From Saccharomyces paradoxus (lineage: Eukaryota > Ascomycota > Saccharomycetes > Saccharomycetales > Saccharomycetaceae): a stretch of 64,000 nucleotides of DNA. Below the pieces are notes generated by a model. It was not told the DNA's origin. It was given only the letters and a program-made list of their open reading frames with translations, and ran no database searches. The stretch is from contig NC_047490.1 in NCBI RefSeq assembly GCF_002079055.1, positions 868,001-932,000 of the forward strand. Reading direction: 5' to 3'. The translations under genes and the position numbers were made by a program. Shown here in pieces: positions 21,301-30,974 of this stretch (within the stretch, counting starts at the first letter, position 1; each line of letters starts with the position of its first letter).

Positions 21301-22397
21301 ATGAGTTCCCTTCGCAGCCTTCTAATAGCGAGAGACAAAAAATTAATGAAAAAATGCAATTACTCAAAGATATATTTGCTTACAAGTTTAATTCAGCCAT
21401 TTCCAATAATTTTAGAGAAAGTGACATTATCATACTGAAAGGTGAAATAGAGGATTATCCAATGAGTTCTGAGATCAAGATTTATTATGACGAAACACAG
21501 AACAAGCCTGGTACAAAAAAGGCCAGATTTTGGTCATTTATGAAGACTCAGAGATTTATTTCCAACATGGGATTTGATATTCACAAGTCGCGGGAACCTG
21601 TTTCTAAACCTACGGGGGTCAAACCACATGAAATCGAGCCAGAGAGTGTGATAGATGTCAAAGTTATACCAGAAAATAAAATACCACAAACGATGGAAAA
21701 ACCGGCAATGATCAATAAAGTAAACGGTTCTACCTCGCCAGATGTAAAGTCTTTAGTGGGGCAGAACACCATGAAAACAAAAAAGCTGCCAGAAAAGAAG
21801 CAATTCATCAATACTTTCAATTGTAAGAAAGGAGAAATAGTTTCTAGTAATGATAAGATGGCATCAAAAAGCGCTTCACTATCTTTTTCAAAACGCCCAT
21901 CTTATGGCCATCTCCCTGTTGACAAAATAGTTCCAACTGTTAAAGTTCGCGGAGCCACTTCGATCGACGATATCACAGACAGTAATACAACAGATATTTT
22001 AAGCAGTGTTGATGTTTTAGGCAGACAATCACAATCTAATACGCAACTATCAAAGATATACATACCAACCCAAGAAACAGAGCATGAAATTGATAATAAG
22101 GATAGTGACACCGAATATTCAGAGGGCATGCAAGAAGACGGTCTTTCCTTTGCAGATATTGTTTTGTCGAAAACAGCATCGGTGCTGGATGAAAAGGAAA
22201 AACAATTGGCTGTTGCAAATGACATTATCCGATCTCTGTCGGATGACGTTATGAGGAATGAAATCAGAATAACTTCACTTCGAGGAGATTTAACTTTCAC
22301 GAAGAAGTGCCTTGAGAACGCTAGAAGCCAAATATCTGAGAAAGATGCCAGGATCAATAAATTAATGCAAAGAATTTTTAAGAAAAGAAGGAGATAA
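18333..22397 (+). CDS. SIR4: Silent chromatin protein Sir4
   Basis: Scaffold of the Sir2/3/4 silencing complex at telomeres and silent mating loci. It also tethers chromatin to the nuclear envelope. The 1354-residue protein (about 1358 in S. cerevisiae from memory) is largely low-complexity Ser/Lys/Asn-rich sequence. An ordered part spans about residues 950-1150 (the partitioning and anchoring region, with GSWRQEWLANLKLISVSLID). A C-terminal coiled coil at about 1282-1350 (LDEKEKQLAVANDIIRSLSD...) binds Sir3, Rap1 and yKu. It is one of the fastest-evolving yeast proteins, so identity is supported mainly by synteny, length and the C-terminal coiled coil. Confidence 0.94.
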   Translation: MSDDNKTPNRSSTPKFNNNPVTPNDKIPETAKKSNEIRTPRIPLFTFAKGKNHSRPSTTTHNSPNQSTDVKQVFHKQLQQPKSSPLKRNNSNSFSHSNLEKISNGKLLSLLRSKTSAGRIESKNPSHDASRSLATFEQTTFPLHAEQQTFSLNTKPEHTIIPISKSQNNNSFLSGVKSLLSEGKTKDHPKEILSISLVNTQSVLEKSLKKEAVNIDAGVVSVTKNKIIKEDDVEGKEKKLNVSENSARSDALPAPKASASDASLSPKESKTRSPENTKANTSPKEVYRINQESTNKGLEINREKLEKLEKSRANSTVPSALYANETSITAETQTPKKTCPSSKKFAIDQDKTALFCEKTLASSKYQPITAEQEMKEDANLKRMEVLKSPHLSKNPTKKPQESKISQDLSTRDEETGKLVSLAGYEGRKSNYSPSSGSTEKIYDMNTPTNKKNGENKETKKKSLEIKSTKAHIIKAAEEITKHIVPDARINSRKVLQNVQGESQIGLTNKTSNVMPSKRPWLEDVLIPTKKRKHSEESTSNTTNRTINTQNRLEPEKIVQDISNTKESTNEINIATQRLNKPQSSTVASTQIVTQKNDTEKGTNDFFQVESASVESPKIDREHDNSKDVPVSKAVESKSLLNLFSNVFKTPFIKSENKPSPSSVLLEEKTNVLKSIARTEGPGNKADNRSLSQPVSGSKPDYNDDFQISLSQPSKKSFTNSPKDKQIKEEKHYRGRMDTIITHPGKMELIYVSDSDNTSSDNNSLTDLESLSSGESNEIKVTNDFDTSAEKNQIQANKWFDPVLDWRKSDRELTKNILWRLADKTTYDKETINDLIEQGIPRHSYLSDNPLTSVTNDICSVENYETSNAFFYQQVHKKDRLQYLPLYGVPSLEESNNTDKNDLTNKNISSGKKSQQNSTSTKSSQKSTTSSPLDFEETKQSTTPTAKNNSGVPRSDTNYSKLKNTKENLSKGSWRQEWLANLKLISVSLIDEFPSQPSNSERQKINEKMQLLKDIFAYKFNSAISNNFRESDIIILKGEIEDYPMSSEIKIYYDETQNKPGTKKARFWSFMKTQRFISNMGFDIHKSREPVSKPTGVKPHEIEPESVIDVKVIPENKIPQTMEKPAMINKVNGSTSPDVKSLVGQNTMKTKKLPEKKQFINTFNCKKGEIVSSNDKMASKSASLSFSKRPSYGHLPVDKIVPTVKVRGATSIDDITDSNTTDILSSVDVLGRQSQSNTQLSKIYIPTQETEHEIDNKDSDTEYSEGMQEDGLSFADIVLSKTASVLDEKEKQLAVANDIIRSLSDDVMRNEIRITSLRGDLTFTKKCLENARSQISEKDARINKLMQRIFKKRRR

Positions 22398-22538
22398 GAC
22401 CATACGGACTTTTAATGATTGGTTTGGCTTTGGCAACATATGTATAATTATTTATAATATAATGGACGCAAATATAAACAGCATATTCTAATGTAATTAC
22501 TAATTATTAAATTTAGGTGTATATATGCAGTTCTACTC

Positions 22539-24440
22539 TTATTTAGTGACTAGCTTCTTTAAGTCGTCCAAACCAACTTTGCCTTCATTAGATTTAGTTG
22601 AGTTTTGCGAAGTTTCATGATAACAGGAAGAGTGGAAATATTTACCATTAACTTCAATGGTATTTTTCCAAACCCATTCACCAGATTCTTCATCATAAAC
22701 GCCAGTTACGGTTTCCTTACAAATTGGACATATGAAAGCCATGTCTTGTGAAGTTTCTGGTACAACAACATATTTTTCCCGTATTTTTACCTCATTATTT
22801 CTACCACTTACTGAAGTATTATCTACAGAGTTTTCATCAGTGTCATCAACATGATTACTTATGGCACTCCTATCGATATTTCTATTAGCATGTGGATCGG
22901 TATAATCGCTTTTATGCTTTGTGGAGATAATTTCATCATCTTTGAAGTCTGCCCATTGAGAATCATTCAAATACCAATTTCTTGATTGAATATTTTTCCT
23001 TGTTGTAGTAGTGTTTAAGTTAGAGCTGCTTATACCTGTATTTGCTGTATTTTGAGATCCCTTGATTCTTGTATTTATTCTAAAATGCCAGTCCAAATGT
23101 TCATTTTGTAGTAATTTCTCACTCTCTGAGTTGCCAAACCTCTTACCACACACGCTACATTTATTTGGCTTTGATCGGTACAATAAGTGAATAAGGTTAT
23201 TCTGAACGATGGGATTTTCTTGAAGAAGAGTTTGTTCGGACAACTGTAGGGTTGGGTTATTCAAAACGTCGATGTTAACTGTGGCAAAATAGGCTTTGCA
23301 GTCGGAAAGGATATCATTCAATAACGATATCTTTGGCAGGTTCTTCGTCAACTGTTTTTCGTGTGAATCGAGAGAGTAGCTTGAGTGTCCATTTAGTTTT
23401 TTATAAAGCGTCACGATGGATTCTTTTGGCGGAGTATATATGAGCCCCTCAGACATCAGAGATGCATAGAGGTTATTGATTTTATTTAGTGACTTCTTCT
23501 TCTCAATTTCTTGAAAGGATTCAACGCCGGAAATATTGCCAAAAAGAGAGGAAGATAAAGAATTCTGTTGGTTCATTGTATCAGAATTATTGCCAAATAA
23601 TGGGATTGCTGCATTAGAGTTTTGAGGAGAAGAACCGGTCCTATCCTTATTTTCATGATACTGCTGCTGCTGCTGCTGCTGTTGTTGTTGTTGTTGTTGT
23701 TGTTGCTGTTGTTGTTGCTGTTGCTGCTGCTGCTGCTGCTGAAATTCGTGATACTTCATTCTTTCCTGCAAAACTTGTTGGTCCTGTGAGAAGACCTGCC
23801 TTAGTTGCATTTGAACTTGTTTCAAGGCATTGAGAGTCAACTTTTCTCTTTTCAGTTCTTGTTTCAGTTGGGATAAAACCAATAGTTTCATTTTCAACTT
23901 TTCATCGTTTGGTTGATTCTTCAGCCTTTCACTAGTCAGACAAGTTAATTTATCAATATCTCTTAATAGAAGGGGAACAGTTGGAGTCGGCAACATTGCT
24001 TGCAGGTTTTTCTGGTGTAGAGCGCTAGCCTTTATTAAAAACTGTTCGATTTTTTCCAGTGCTGATCCTTCGAACAGAGGCAGGCCGGTGTCATTAGGAT
24101 TTAACCAAAGCTTGAACATATTGATGAGTTTTGTCCTTGTAGTGTTGTCCACTAATAAGTATGTTCTTTTGTACAAGCTAAACAAATTCCTACTGAAGTA
24201 GATTGTATATGGGCTGCCGACATTCTTACAAATGGAGTCCAAGGCATAAAAAGCGTATAGTTTCTGCTTTGGCATACATTTTTCAATTCTACTCTCAATA
24301 GCGTCAACGAAATATTGGGCGCACGAGATATTTTCTTCTGCTAACTTCGTGAGAGTGGTAATGATGGGTCTCGAATTAAAAGTCAGCTCTTCAAGAATAC
24401 TATTGAAATCCTTGATTATAACTTCTGTGTCGTGATCCAT
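22539..24440 (-). CDS. PCF11: Cleavage and polyadenylation factor IA subunit Pcf11
   Basis: Subunit of CF IA needed for pre-mRNA 3' cleavage, polyadenylation and Pol II termination. The 633-residue protein has an N-terminal CTD-interaction domain (about 1-140, MDHDTEVIIKDFNSILEELT) that binds the Ser2-phosphorylated Pol II tail. A 27-glutamine run lies at about 233-260. Two zinc-finger-like modules follow: CSVCGKRF...HLDWH near 428-450 and CPICKETV...HSSCYHE near 570-610, flanking the Clp1-binding region. S. cerevisiae Pcf11 is 626 residues from memory; the polyglutamine length can explain the difference. IVY1 is transcribed divergently. Confidence 0.96.
   Translation of the reverse strand: MDHDTEVIIKDFNSILEELTFNSRPIITTLTKLAEENISCAQYFVDAIESRIEKCMPKQKLYAFYALDSICKNVGSPYTIYFSRNLFSLYKRTYLLVDNTTRTKLINMFKLWLNPNDTGLPLFEGSALEKIEQFLIKASALHQKNLQAMLPTPTVPLLLRDIDKLTCLTSERLKNQPNDEKLKMKLLVLSQLKQELKREKLTLNALKQVQMQLRQVFSQDQQVLQERMKYHEFQQQQQQQQQQQQQQQQQQQQQQQQQQQYHENKDRTGSSPQNSNAAIPLFGNNSDTMNQQNSLSSSLFGNISGVESFQEIEKKKSLNKINNLYASLMSEGLIYTPPKESIVTLYKKLNGHSSYSLDSHEKQLTKNLPKISLLNDILSDCKAYFATVNIDVLNNPTLQLSEQTLLQENPIVQNNLIHLLYRSKPNKCSVCGKRFGNSESEKLLQNEHLDWHFRINTRIKGSQNTANTGISSSNLNTTTTRKNIQSRNWYLNDSQWADFKDDEIISTKHKSDYTDPHANRNIDRSAISNHVDDTDENSVDNTSVSGRNNEVKIREKYVVVPETSQDMAFICPICKETVTGVYDEESGEWVWKNTIEVNGKYFHSSCYHETSQNSTKSNEGKVGLDDLKKLVTK
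23661..23741 (-). repeat. Polyglutamine-coding trinucleotide repeat in PCF11
   Basis: Twenty-seven consecutive Gln codons (mixed CAG and CAA on the minus strand, in blocks). The mixture of codons would damp slippage, yet length polymorphism between strains is likely. Confidence 0.9.
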
Positions 24441-25403
24441 AGTAAAAAGAGAGTATTACAATAAACCTAGTATTTTCAAGTACAGCTTCTTAACTGCTCC
24501 GATAGTTGTCCTGGTAATTTTCTACAGCCCAAACTGAAAAGGAAACACTTAAACTACCAACCCTTAACGGTGAAGACATCATCGTCTCATTGAATTTGAG
24601 AAATTTCGCATTTTGCCCAAGCAGGTCAAGTTCCCATCCAAAGCGTCGAGTCCTTGAAAAATTCGCCCGGGTAAACTGGAACTTGGATGCTCTAAGTAAT
24701 ACCGTATGAGGGTAAAGAGAGTATAAAGTAGTAAAACCTGACTTTGTTACAAAACTTTTGATCACTTTGAGTCCAGCTTTCTTGGCTAAGCTGGTTTTTT
24801 CTTGAACAGACTGCGGAGGATCATTTTGAAATGTTTGTAAATCTATGTATGAAAGTACATCAAAAATTGAAATGAAAAATACTCTGTATAATTGTACTAA
24901 TCTGCCAGGGATAGGTTAAAGTTCTTCGCTAATGCAAGAAAAGAGCCGAAGCGTCTTGTTCATTAATACCGCTTAGCATACCCAATGAAAAGTGTAGCAA
25001 TAGAACTTGCGAGTGTGTATGACCAATCTTCGCTCCAACAGAAGTGTATACTGAAGGCATCTCATACTAGTGACCCGCTCATGTAGCATAATAAAAGCAA
25101 TCGCTCCTCATTATTTAAGCTTGAGTTAGATCTCAATTTTGAGTGTATGGGGCCTACTTAGTGAACATATATCCTTATTGTACTGTACACATTGCCCTTC
25201 ATACAGGAAAAATGGTCAATGCGGGCAAAGAAAAAATGTTGGCGATATGTTACGAGAAAAGGGTGAGATGGAAATCTATGCCAGATACTAAGTGGAAAAG
25301 AATCATACCCATACAATAAAAGTAAATATTCTGAATACAAGGTCAATTATCTTCGTCAAGGAATAAAAGATTGTTAAAGAAAATAACAGGGAGAAAATCG
25401 GAT
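24441..25403. promoter_or_regulatory. Divergent PCF11/IVY1 upstream region
   Basis: A 963-base gap, long for this genome. It contains a perfect 7-base-pair inverted repeat with an 8-base loop followed by six T (24773-24800, see findings) and otherwise unremarkable AT-rich sequence. A 91-codon minus frame at 24490-24765 begins without ATG and I do not support it. I see no tRNA boxes. Confidence 0.45.
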
Positions 25404-26765
25404 ATGCCTGATAATAATACGGAACAATTACAGGGATCTCCCTCAAGTGACCAGAGGCTGAGAGTTGACTGGGACGACGGTAACCATTACGACGTTTCTC
25501 CCGATAGGTACGCACCTCATCTATCAGAGTTTTACCCAATTGTAAATAATAAAAGACCGGTGACCAGTAATGCTGGCTCAGTCAATAACGATCACCTGGA
25601 CGACATGAACCATTTGCGTTCTTCTAAAGTGTATTCAAAGGCCCGTCGGGCATCGAGCATAACTTCTGGTACAAGCACAATAAACGACTTGCAAACTTTA
25701 ATCACGAAGAGAGATGTGAAGGAGACCCAGGAAGCTCTATCGACGTTGTTCAGGAATTCGAATGCCTATTCAGACTCGTTATTAAAGACATCTCAGAATG
25801 GGGCGGAGATTGCCCACTCTTTAGAAAATATTGCCAAGTTAAAGGGTTGTAACGACGAAACAGCGGAGAAACTATTAAGTGCCAGTGGATTATTCTATCT
25901 TCTGTCCAATCATCAGCTTATAATGTCAAAGTACTTCAACGACTTGTTGGGAGATAATTTAATTGATGACATTGATGAATTCCAGTTACAGACCAAGATA
26001 ATGGAGAACAAGTTCAAAGTACAAAGTAAAGAGCAAAGCTTAAAATTGAAATTGCAGGAGAGACATAATTTCGATATCTCGAAAAGGAAAATAAGGAATC
26101 TGATTTCGTACCGAGAAAGTCTTTCCAGTTTGCAAGCACGATTAGATCAACTGGAGACCCTTAAGCACGACTTTTACATGGATTCATACGAACTCGTCGA
26201 AAATACATGTAGTAAAGTACTCAGCAAAGTTGCCACAGTATCCAGGGCGCAAGTGGAGATTTCTGAAAATATTGCAAGAAAAGGTTGGTCTGGGGGTGGG
26301 CTAGACGAACTACTTTGTGATGCAGACGACCCGTTCAGCAAAAAGGCCGATGGACCCCATGGGACCATCGGTGGCGATGAGGAGACTGTAGAAGAAGGAT
26401 ACAACAGCGATGAGGGAACGGGTGGGAATGACGTGGTTCTCAACGAACTACTAGAGGGAACCAGCCAACCTTCTACGTCGAAAACATCGTTACCGAAATC
26501 CAAGGGTTCCTCGACGGGATCCACATCTAACCATTCACAGTCAAGTTCCAACAAGGAGGGGGTACGAAGCAATGACGGCGGCAAAAATGGCGAAGATGAG
26601 GATACAGACAATTTGATGGGAGCGGAAAATTCATTTTCTTTACCACCTACGAGAAACTCCGCTGACGAAACCACACATACGTTGAGACAGTTGTCCATTA
26701 AAGAAGACAATGACAACCACGACAGCGATACGGACAGTATGCAAGACCAGTCAAGTAATATATAA
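25404..26765 (+). CDS. IVY1: Vacuolar phospholipid-binding protein Ivy1
   Basis: Ivy1 binds phospholipids on the vacuole and interacts with the Rab Ypt7 and the HOPS subunit Vps33. It has been linked to TORC1 and membrane-fusion control. The ATG at 25404 gives 453 residues (MPDNNTEQLQGSPSS), exactly as I recall for S. cerevisiae; the 11 open codons upstream start with TTG. The central part (about residues 95-310) is helical and resembles an inverse-BAR fold (LKLKLQERHNFDISKRK; LQARLDQLETLKHDFY). The C-terminal 140 residues are Ser/Asp/Gly-rich and disordered. Confidence 0.95.
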   Translation: MPDNNTEQLQGSPSSDQRLRVDWDDGNHYDVSPDRYAPHLSEFYPIVNNKRPVTSNAGSVNNDHLDDMNHLRSSKVYSKARRASSITSGTSTINDLQTLITKRDVKETQEALSTLFRNSNAYSDSLLKTSQNGAEIAHSLENIAKLKGCNDETAEKLLSASGLFYLLSNHQLIMSKYFNDLLGDNLIDDIDEFQLQTKIMENKFKVQSKEQSLKLKLQERHNFDISKRKIRNLISYRESLSSLQARLDQLETLKHDFYMDSYELVENTCSKVLSKVATVSRAQVEISENIARKGWSGGGLDELLCDADDPFSKKADGPHGTIGGDEETVEEGYNSDEGTGGNDVVLNELLEGTSQPSTSKTSLPKSKGSSTGSTSNHSQSSSNKEGVRSNDGGKNGEDEDTDNLMGAENSFSLPPTRNSADETTHTLRQLSIKEDNDNHDSDTDSMQDQSSNI

Positions 26766-26910
26766 AGTTTGTACTCTCTATGTATGCTTTTATATAGAAA
26801 TGGAAAAAGCGAACAATTGGAATTGTAGTATTTTTAGAGAAACGTTGCATATGTACATAGGGAAGTGGTTAAAAGTCCTGTTTCAACCTTCTCTTTCCTC
26901 CTCTTTCTGT

Positions 26911-27528
26911 TCACCAGAACTTGTACCATTTTTTTTCGGAGGAAGCCTGCGATAAATTCTGGTTACTTTGTTCAAATTGGCTCTGCTTTTCATTTTTGGC
27001 GGCTTCCCACTGCCCCGGCAAAGATGGGTCATGAGGGACATTATGAAGCATCGGTCTTTCCTTTTTCGCCACAGTTTCCTTTGCCAATTGAGCGATCTGG
27101 AAACTTTTTTGTCTTTTTAGCCTACATTGTTCCCATCCAACAATCGACCCCAGTATTAGAGAGCTCATCGCCCAATTCATCGCCTTCGTCGGGCTCTTAT
27201 GGTATATAAATATTATGGACCCCATCAAGAACATACTAGAGAACCCGAGCATGCCCGCGTCTCTAAAGCACGGGATTGAAGTCAGCTTCTGCAACGTAAA
27301 ATCGCTCCATCTGACCGAGTCCCAAGCCTCTTTCAAAGTAGCCCGTTCTTGTTTCTTGGCCAACTGAGAATTGGACAAATCATCGGCGAATTTGGGTGGA
27401 GTGTCTTCTAAGAGGATCTTTTGACCTCGCGAGTAATTCGTCAGCACACGATCACTACCCGGTCTATCCTGCTGTTGTTGCTGCTGCGTTTGATCTTCTG
27501 CTTGATTTGACCAAGGCCACCAACGCAT
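26911..27528 (-). CDS. COX20: Cox2 assembly chaperone Cox20
   Basis: Mitochondrial inner-membrane protein that binds newly made Cox2, supports its Imp1/2 processing and its insertion into cytochrome c oxidase. It has 205 residues, the S. cerevisiae length. Two membrane segments at about residues 92-110 (AGMLGFSSMFLMGSIIFIYH) and 116-134 (AMNWAMSSLILGSIVGW) form the family hairpin. A six-Gln run sits in the N-terminus. It shares its upstream region with HEM1, another respiration-linked gene. Confidence 0.96.
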   Translation of the reverse strand: MRWWPWSNQAEDQTQQQQQQDRPGSDRVLTNYSRGQKILLEDTPPKFADDLSNSQLAKKQERATLKEAWDSVRWSDFTLQKLTSIPCFRDAGMLGFSSMFLMGSIIFIYHKSPTKAMNWAMSSLILGSIVGWEQCRLKRQKSFQIAQLAKETVAKKERPMLHNVPHDPSLPGQWEAAKNEKQSQFEQSNQNLSQASSEKKWYKFW

Positions 27529-28060
27529 CTTTATTTAACTGTTGAGCTGCTCGTTGCACACTGCTGTGAACTATACTGCAATGCTTCACCGTGCTGTGGA
27601 ACTTGATATAGTGGTCCCCCCGACGGTGCTATAATAAGCTTGCCTGCACGGCTTACCCTACCACTCGGAAAGGCCGCCTTCGTCGCTCATTGGTCTGCGG
27701 CCGCGGGCGCTTTTTGGTCATTGTTCATATATGAAGAAAGAGCAGGAACAGAAATTTTTCATCTTGCCTTGCCCATTGTTCTGACCCATGCGTTGCTACA
27801 AATATAGCGTTTGCATCGTACCAAACTCCTCCATCCCGTCAGCTGATACTCTATTCGGTTGTGTGTTGCACCCTGCTCTGCTCTCTCTCAACCGTTCTTC
27901 CTTTACACGCCTTCTCTTCTCAGCTCGCGTTTCTTTTTTTATCCTACTCTTTTCTTTTTTCTTTCCTATATATTGCCCATATAAGTTTGGTTGGAAGGAA
28001 AACAAATAGAGCTAGCCGTTGTCCCTCAATAATCACAACAGTACTTGGTTTTTTTTCAGT
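27529..28060. promoter_or_regulatory. Divergent COX20/HEM1 promoter
   Basis: A 532-base region between two genes of respiratory metabolism. TCATTGGT at 27687-27694 matches the Hap2/3/4/5 site TNATTGGT. A NotI-type GCGGCCGC follows at once (27697 region). The HEM1 side carries a long pyrimidine-rich tract (27880-27965), typical of yeast promoters just before the transcription start. Confidence 0.55.
27687..27694 (+). promoter_or_regulatory. CCAAT-type Hap2/3/4/5 site shared by COX20 and HEM1
   Basis: TCATTGGT fits TNATTGGT exactly. HEM1 is known to be under HAP2/3 control, and COX20 would benefit from the same control. Position: 159 bases upstream of the COX20 ATG and 367 upstream of the HEM1 ATG. 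Confidence 0.5.
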
Positions 28061-29707
28061 ATGCAACGCTCCATTTTTACGAGGTTCGGTAACTCCTCTA
28101 CCGCTGTTTCCACGCTGAATAGACTTGCCACGACAGCCGCACCACATGCGAAAAATGGCTATGCCACCACTACCGGTGCTGGCGCCGCTGCTGCCACTGC
28201 CACAGCTTCATCGACAAGTGCAGCAGCAGCAGCTGCTGCTGCTGCTAACCACTCCACCCAGGAGTCGGGGTTTGATTACGAAGGCCTGATAGATTCCGAA
28301 CTGCAGAAAAAAAGACTCGACAAATCATACAGATACTTCAATAATATCAACCGTTTGGCCAAGGAGTTCCCGCTAGCCCATCGTCAAAGAGAGGCGGACA
28401 AAGTCACCGTTTGGTGTTCCAACGACTATTTAGCCCTTTCCAAGCACCCTGAAGTATTAGACGCCATGCATAAGACTATCGATAAATATGGTTGTGGTGC
28501 TGGTGGTACAAGAAACATTGCTGGTCATAACATCCCCACTTTGAATCTGGAAGCGGAGTTGGCTACTTTACACAAGAAGGAAGGTGCCTTGGTTTTTTCA
28601 TCATGTTACGTTGCCAACGATGCCGTCTTATCACTACTGGGCCAAAAGATGAAGGATTTGGTGATTTTCTCCGACGAACTCAACCATGCCTCCATGATCA
28701 TTGGTATCAAGCATGCTAACGTCAAAAAGCACATTTTCAAACATAATGACTTGAACGAATTGGAAAAACTGCTACAGTCATACCCTAAATCCGTTCCTAA
28801 ACTAATCGCTTTCGAATCAGTGTACTCCATGGCCGGTTCAGTGGCTGATATAGAAAAAATTTGCGACTTGGCCGATAAATACGGTGCTTTAACCTTTTTA
28901 GATGAAGTGCACGCAGTTGGTCTGTACGGTCCTCACGGTGCAGGTGTTGCGGAACATTGTGATTTTGAAAGTCATCGTGCAAGCGGAATTGCTACCCCAA
29001 AGACCAATGACAAGGGTGGTATGAAGACTGTGATGGATCGTGTCGACATGATCACCGGTACTTTGGGTAAGTCGTTCGGCAGTGTAGGTGGCTACGTCGC
29101 AGCTTCTAGAAAACTGATCGATTGGTTCAGATCGTTTGCGCCCGGTTTCATTTTCACTACTACTTTGCCACCTTCCGTCATGGCAGGTGCTACCGCAGCA
29201 ATTAGATACCAACGTTGCCACATCGACCTGAGAACCTCCCAACAAAGACATACCATGTACGTGAAGAAGGCTTTCCATGACTTGGGCATTCCCGTTATTC
29301 CAAATCCTTCTCATATTGTCCCAGTGTTGATTGGTAATGCTGATTTGGCTAAGCAAGCTTCCGATATCTTAATCAACAAGCATCAGATCTACGTACAAGC
29401 TATCAACTTCCCCACGGTCGCCCGCGGCACTGAAAGATTGAGAATTACTCCAACACCAGGCCACACCGACGATTTATCTGATATCCTAATTAATGCAGTT
29501 GATGATGTGTTTAACGAACTACAATTACCACGTGTCAGGGACTGGGAAAACCAAGGTGGTCTATTGGGCGTTGGAGAGGCCGGATTTGTGGAAGAGCCTA
29601 ACTTGTGGACATCAAAGCAACTATCTTTGACTAATGACGACTTGAACCCTAATGTTAGAGACCCAATCGTGCAACAACTAGAGGTTTCTAGTGGTATCAA
29701 GCAGTAA
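28061..29707 (+). CDS. HEM1: 5-Aminolevulinate synthase, mitochondrial
   Basis: First step of heme synthesis: glycine + succinyl-CoA to 5-aminolevulinate, PLP-dependent, in the mitochondrial matrix. The ATG at 28061 gives 548 residues ([13 protein letters not shown]), the S. cerevisiae length; upstream in-frame codons lack ATG. The presequence is Arg/Ser-rich and runs into an Ala-rich tract (about residues 45-66). The enzyme core has [11 protein letters not shown], the aspartate-bearing [11 protein letters not shown], and the PLP-lysine motif [13 protein letters not shown] with the lysine at about residue 337. Shares its promoter with COX20. Confidence 0.98.
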   Translation: MQRSIFTRFGNSSTAVSTLNRLATTAAPHAKNGYATTTGAGAAAATATASSTSAAAAAAAAANHSTQESGFDYEGLIDSELQKKRLDKSYRYFNNINRLAKEFPLAHRQREADKVTVWCSNDYLALSKHPEVLDAMHKTIDKYGCGAGGTRNIAGHNIPTLNLEAELATLHKKEGALVFSSCYVANDAVLSLLGQKMKDLVIFSDELNHASMIIGIKHANVKKHIFKHNDLNELEKLLQSYPKSVPKLIAFESVYSMAGSVADIEKICDLADKYGALTFLDEVHAVGLYGPHGAGVAEHCDFESHRASGIATPKTNDKGGMKTVMDRVDMITGTLGKSFGSVGGYVAASRKLIDWFRSFAPGFIFTTTLPPSVMAGATAAIRYQRCHIDLRTSQQRHTMYVKKAFHDLGIPVIPNPSHIVPVLIGNADLAKQASDILINKHQIYVQAINFPTVARGTERLRITPTPGHTDDLSDILINAVDDVFNELQLPRVRDWENQGGLLGVGEAGFVEEPNLWTSKQLSLTNDDLNPNVRDPIVQQLEVSSGIKQ

Positions 29708-30074
29708 AACAACTAATATATGCATGGGATGAGATAGAGGAACAAGGAATTTGTAAATCAGTAAAAAAAAATTAACATTTTTTTTTTCTTTTTTTTTTTT
29801 ATTCTTATTTATGTATGATATTATATTATTATTTCTCTTCATAATTTATTTATTTAACAAATACGGTACGCACCCTTGACCGCGATGGTAGAAATATATC
29901 TATCTAGGTCAGAAAGACAGGAAAAAGGTCAAAAATAATTTATGTGTTTCGTCGGAAAATATTGAATAAAAGAAAGAGAGAAACGTATGAGTATATATAG
30001 GCTAATGTAATATGTAGTAGTAAATAAAGAGACAAAAGTTAGCTATTCTTCTTTAAACGGAAAAAAAATCACGT
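29708..30074. other. Convergent HEM1/RTN1 3' region
   Basis: Highly AT-rich, with A and T runs at 29763-29800, consistent with two convergent polyadenylation regions. No gene seen. Confidence 0.5.
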
Positions 30075-30974
30075 TCAGGCGTTGTTTTTTTCCAATTCAT
30101 CTTGCAAGTTTTTTGTACTTTTCTTTAATTCATTAGACAATTCGTCGACGTTGAATTCTTGAGTAGCGGAAGGCTCGTGTTGTGGAACTTCTGGCATAAC
30201 TTGAGCGGAAGATGTGTAAGCTTTAGATTCTGGTTCTAATGGAACATTGGCGGCCAACTTAGTAGTGCTGGCAGTTTGAGAACCAGCAGTAGAGGACACA
30301 GGAGCAGTCTTAGATTTGACCAAGTTGGAAATTGGGCCCAATTTTGATTCAACCTTGTCCAAGTATGGTTTTGACTTCTCACAAGCCAATTGAGAGAACT
30401 CTTGAGTCTTTTGCTTAGAAATTTCTACACCTTGAGCGACAGTAGCATCAATTTCGTGCTTGTAGGAGTGGTAGATAACTGGCAAAGTGAAAGTAAAAAT
30501 ATCACCGACAAAGACAATAGTCCAGATGGAGAACCAGGAGAAGAACTTGTGTAGAAGGAACAAGGCGACAGCAGTCTTGAAAGTGTGCTTAGGGACTTGA
30601 GCGAATACAGTTTTTCTTATGTGAGCTTGAAAAACTGGTAATTGCTTCAAAGCCTCATCGATGCGAGGCTTAATAAAGCCGACGGTGTTTGGGCAATCCT
30701 TAGTGCCATACTTGGTGATTAAACCTTGTCCCAAAAAGAGTTTAGATACAAATTCAATAGATCCTGTTGTGAATAAGATAGTGTAAGCGACCTTCAAAAA
30801 GAAAGTGATCAAGTTAACTTTTTTCAAAATTAACAAGGCTAACAGGGACCCACCGAAATATTTACCGGTTTGAACAGGGTTCCTCCATAGTAGCAAATCA
30901 CAATTACAGCTTTTTTGTTGTTGTTGTTGTTGTTGTTGTTGTTGGGGTTGACTATGTTGAGCTGAGGTAGACAT
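30075..30974 (-). CDS. RTN1: Reticulon-like ER membrane protein Rtn1
   Basis: Reticulon that bends and stabilises ER tubules and contributes to nuclear pore formation. The ATG at 30972-30974 gives 299 residues (MSTSAQHSQP), close to the 295 of S. cerevisiae. The difference lies in the Gln run (about ten Gln, residues 11-20). The reticulon homology domain covers about residues 25-215, with two long hydrophobic hairpins (SLLALLILKKVNLITFFLKV and FLLHKFFSWFSIWTIVFVGD). The C-terminal part is polar and ends in a predicted coiled region. Its upstream region carries a long unexplained open frame. Confidence 0.96.
   Translation of the reverse strand: MSTSAQHSQPQQQQQQQQQQKSCNCDLLLWRNPVQTGKYFGGSLLALLILKKVNLITFFLKVAYTILFTTGSIEFVSKLFLGQGLITKYGTKDCPNTVGFIKPRIDEALKQLPVFQAHIRKTVFAQVPKHTFKTAVALFLLHKFFSWFSIWTIVFVGDIFTFTLPVIYHSYKHEIDATVAQGVEISKQKTQEFSQLACEKSKPYLDKVESKLGPISNLVKSKTAPVSSTAGSQTASTTKLAANVPLEPESKAYTSSAQVMPEVPQHEPSATQEFNVDELSNELKKSTKNLQDELEKNNA

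Noticed and set aside
24490-24765. 91-codon minus frame upstream of PCF11
   Set aside because: No ATG at the start, no recognisable motif, and it lies in a promoter region.
26174-26716. 180-codon minus-strand frame antisense to IVY1
   Set aside because: Ser-rich shadow of the acidic IVY1 C-terminus.
26865-27209. Plus-strand frame overlapping COX20, at the position of the dubious YDR230W
   Set aside because: Starts without ATG, mostly antisense to COX20, and has no protein features.
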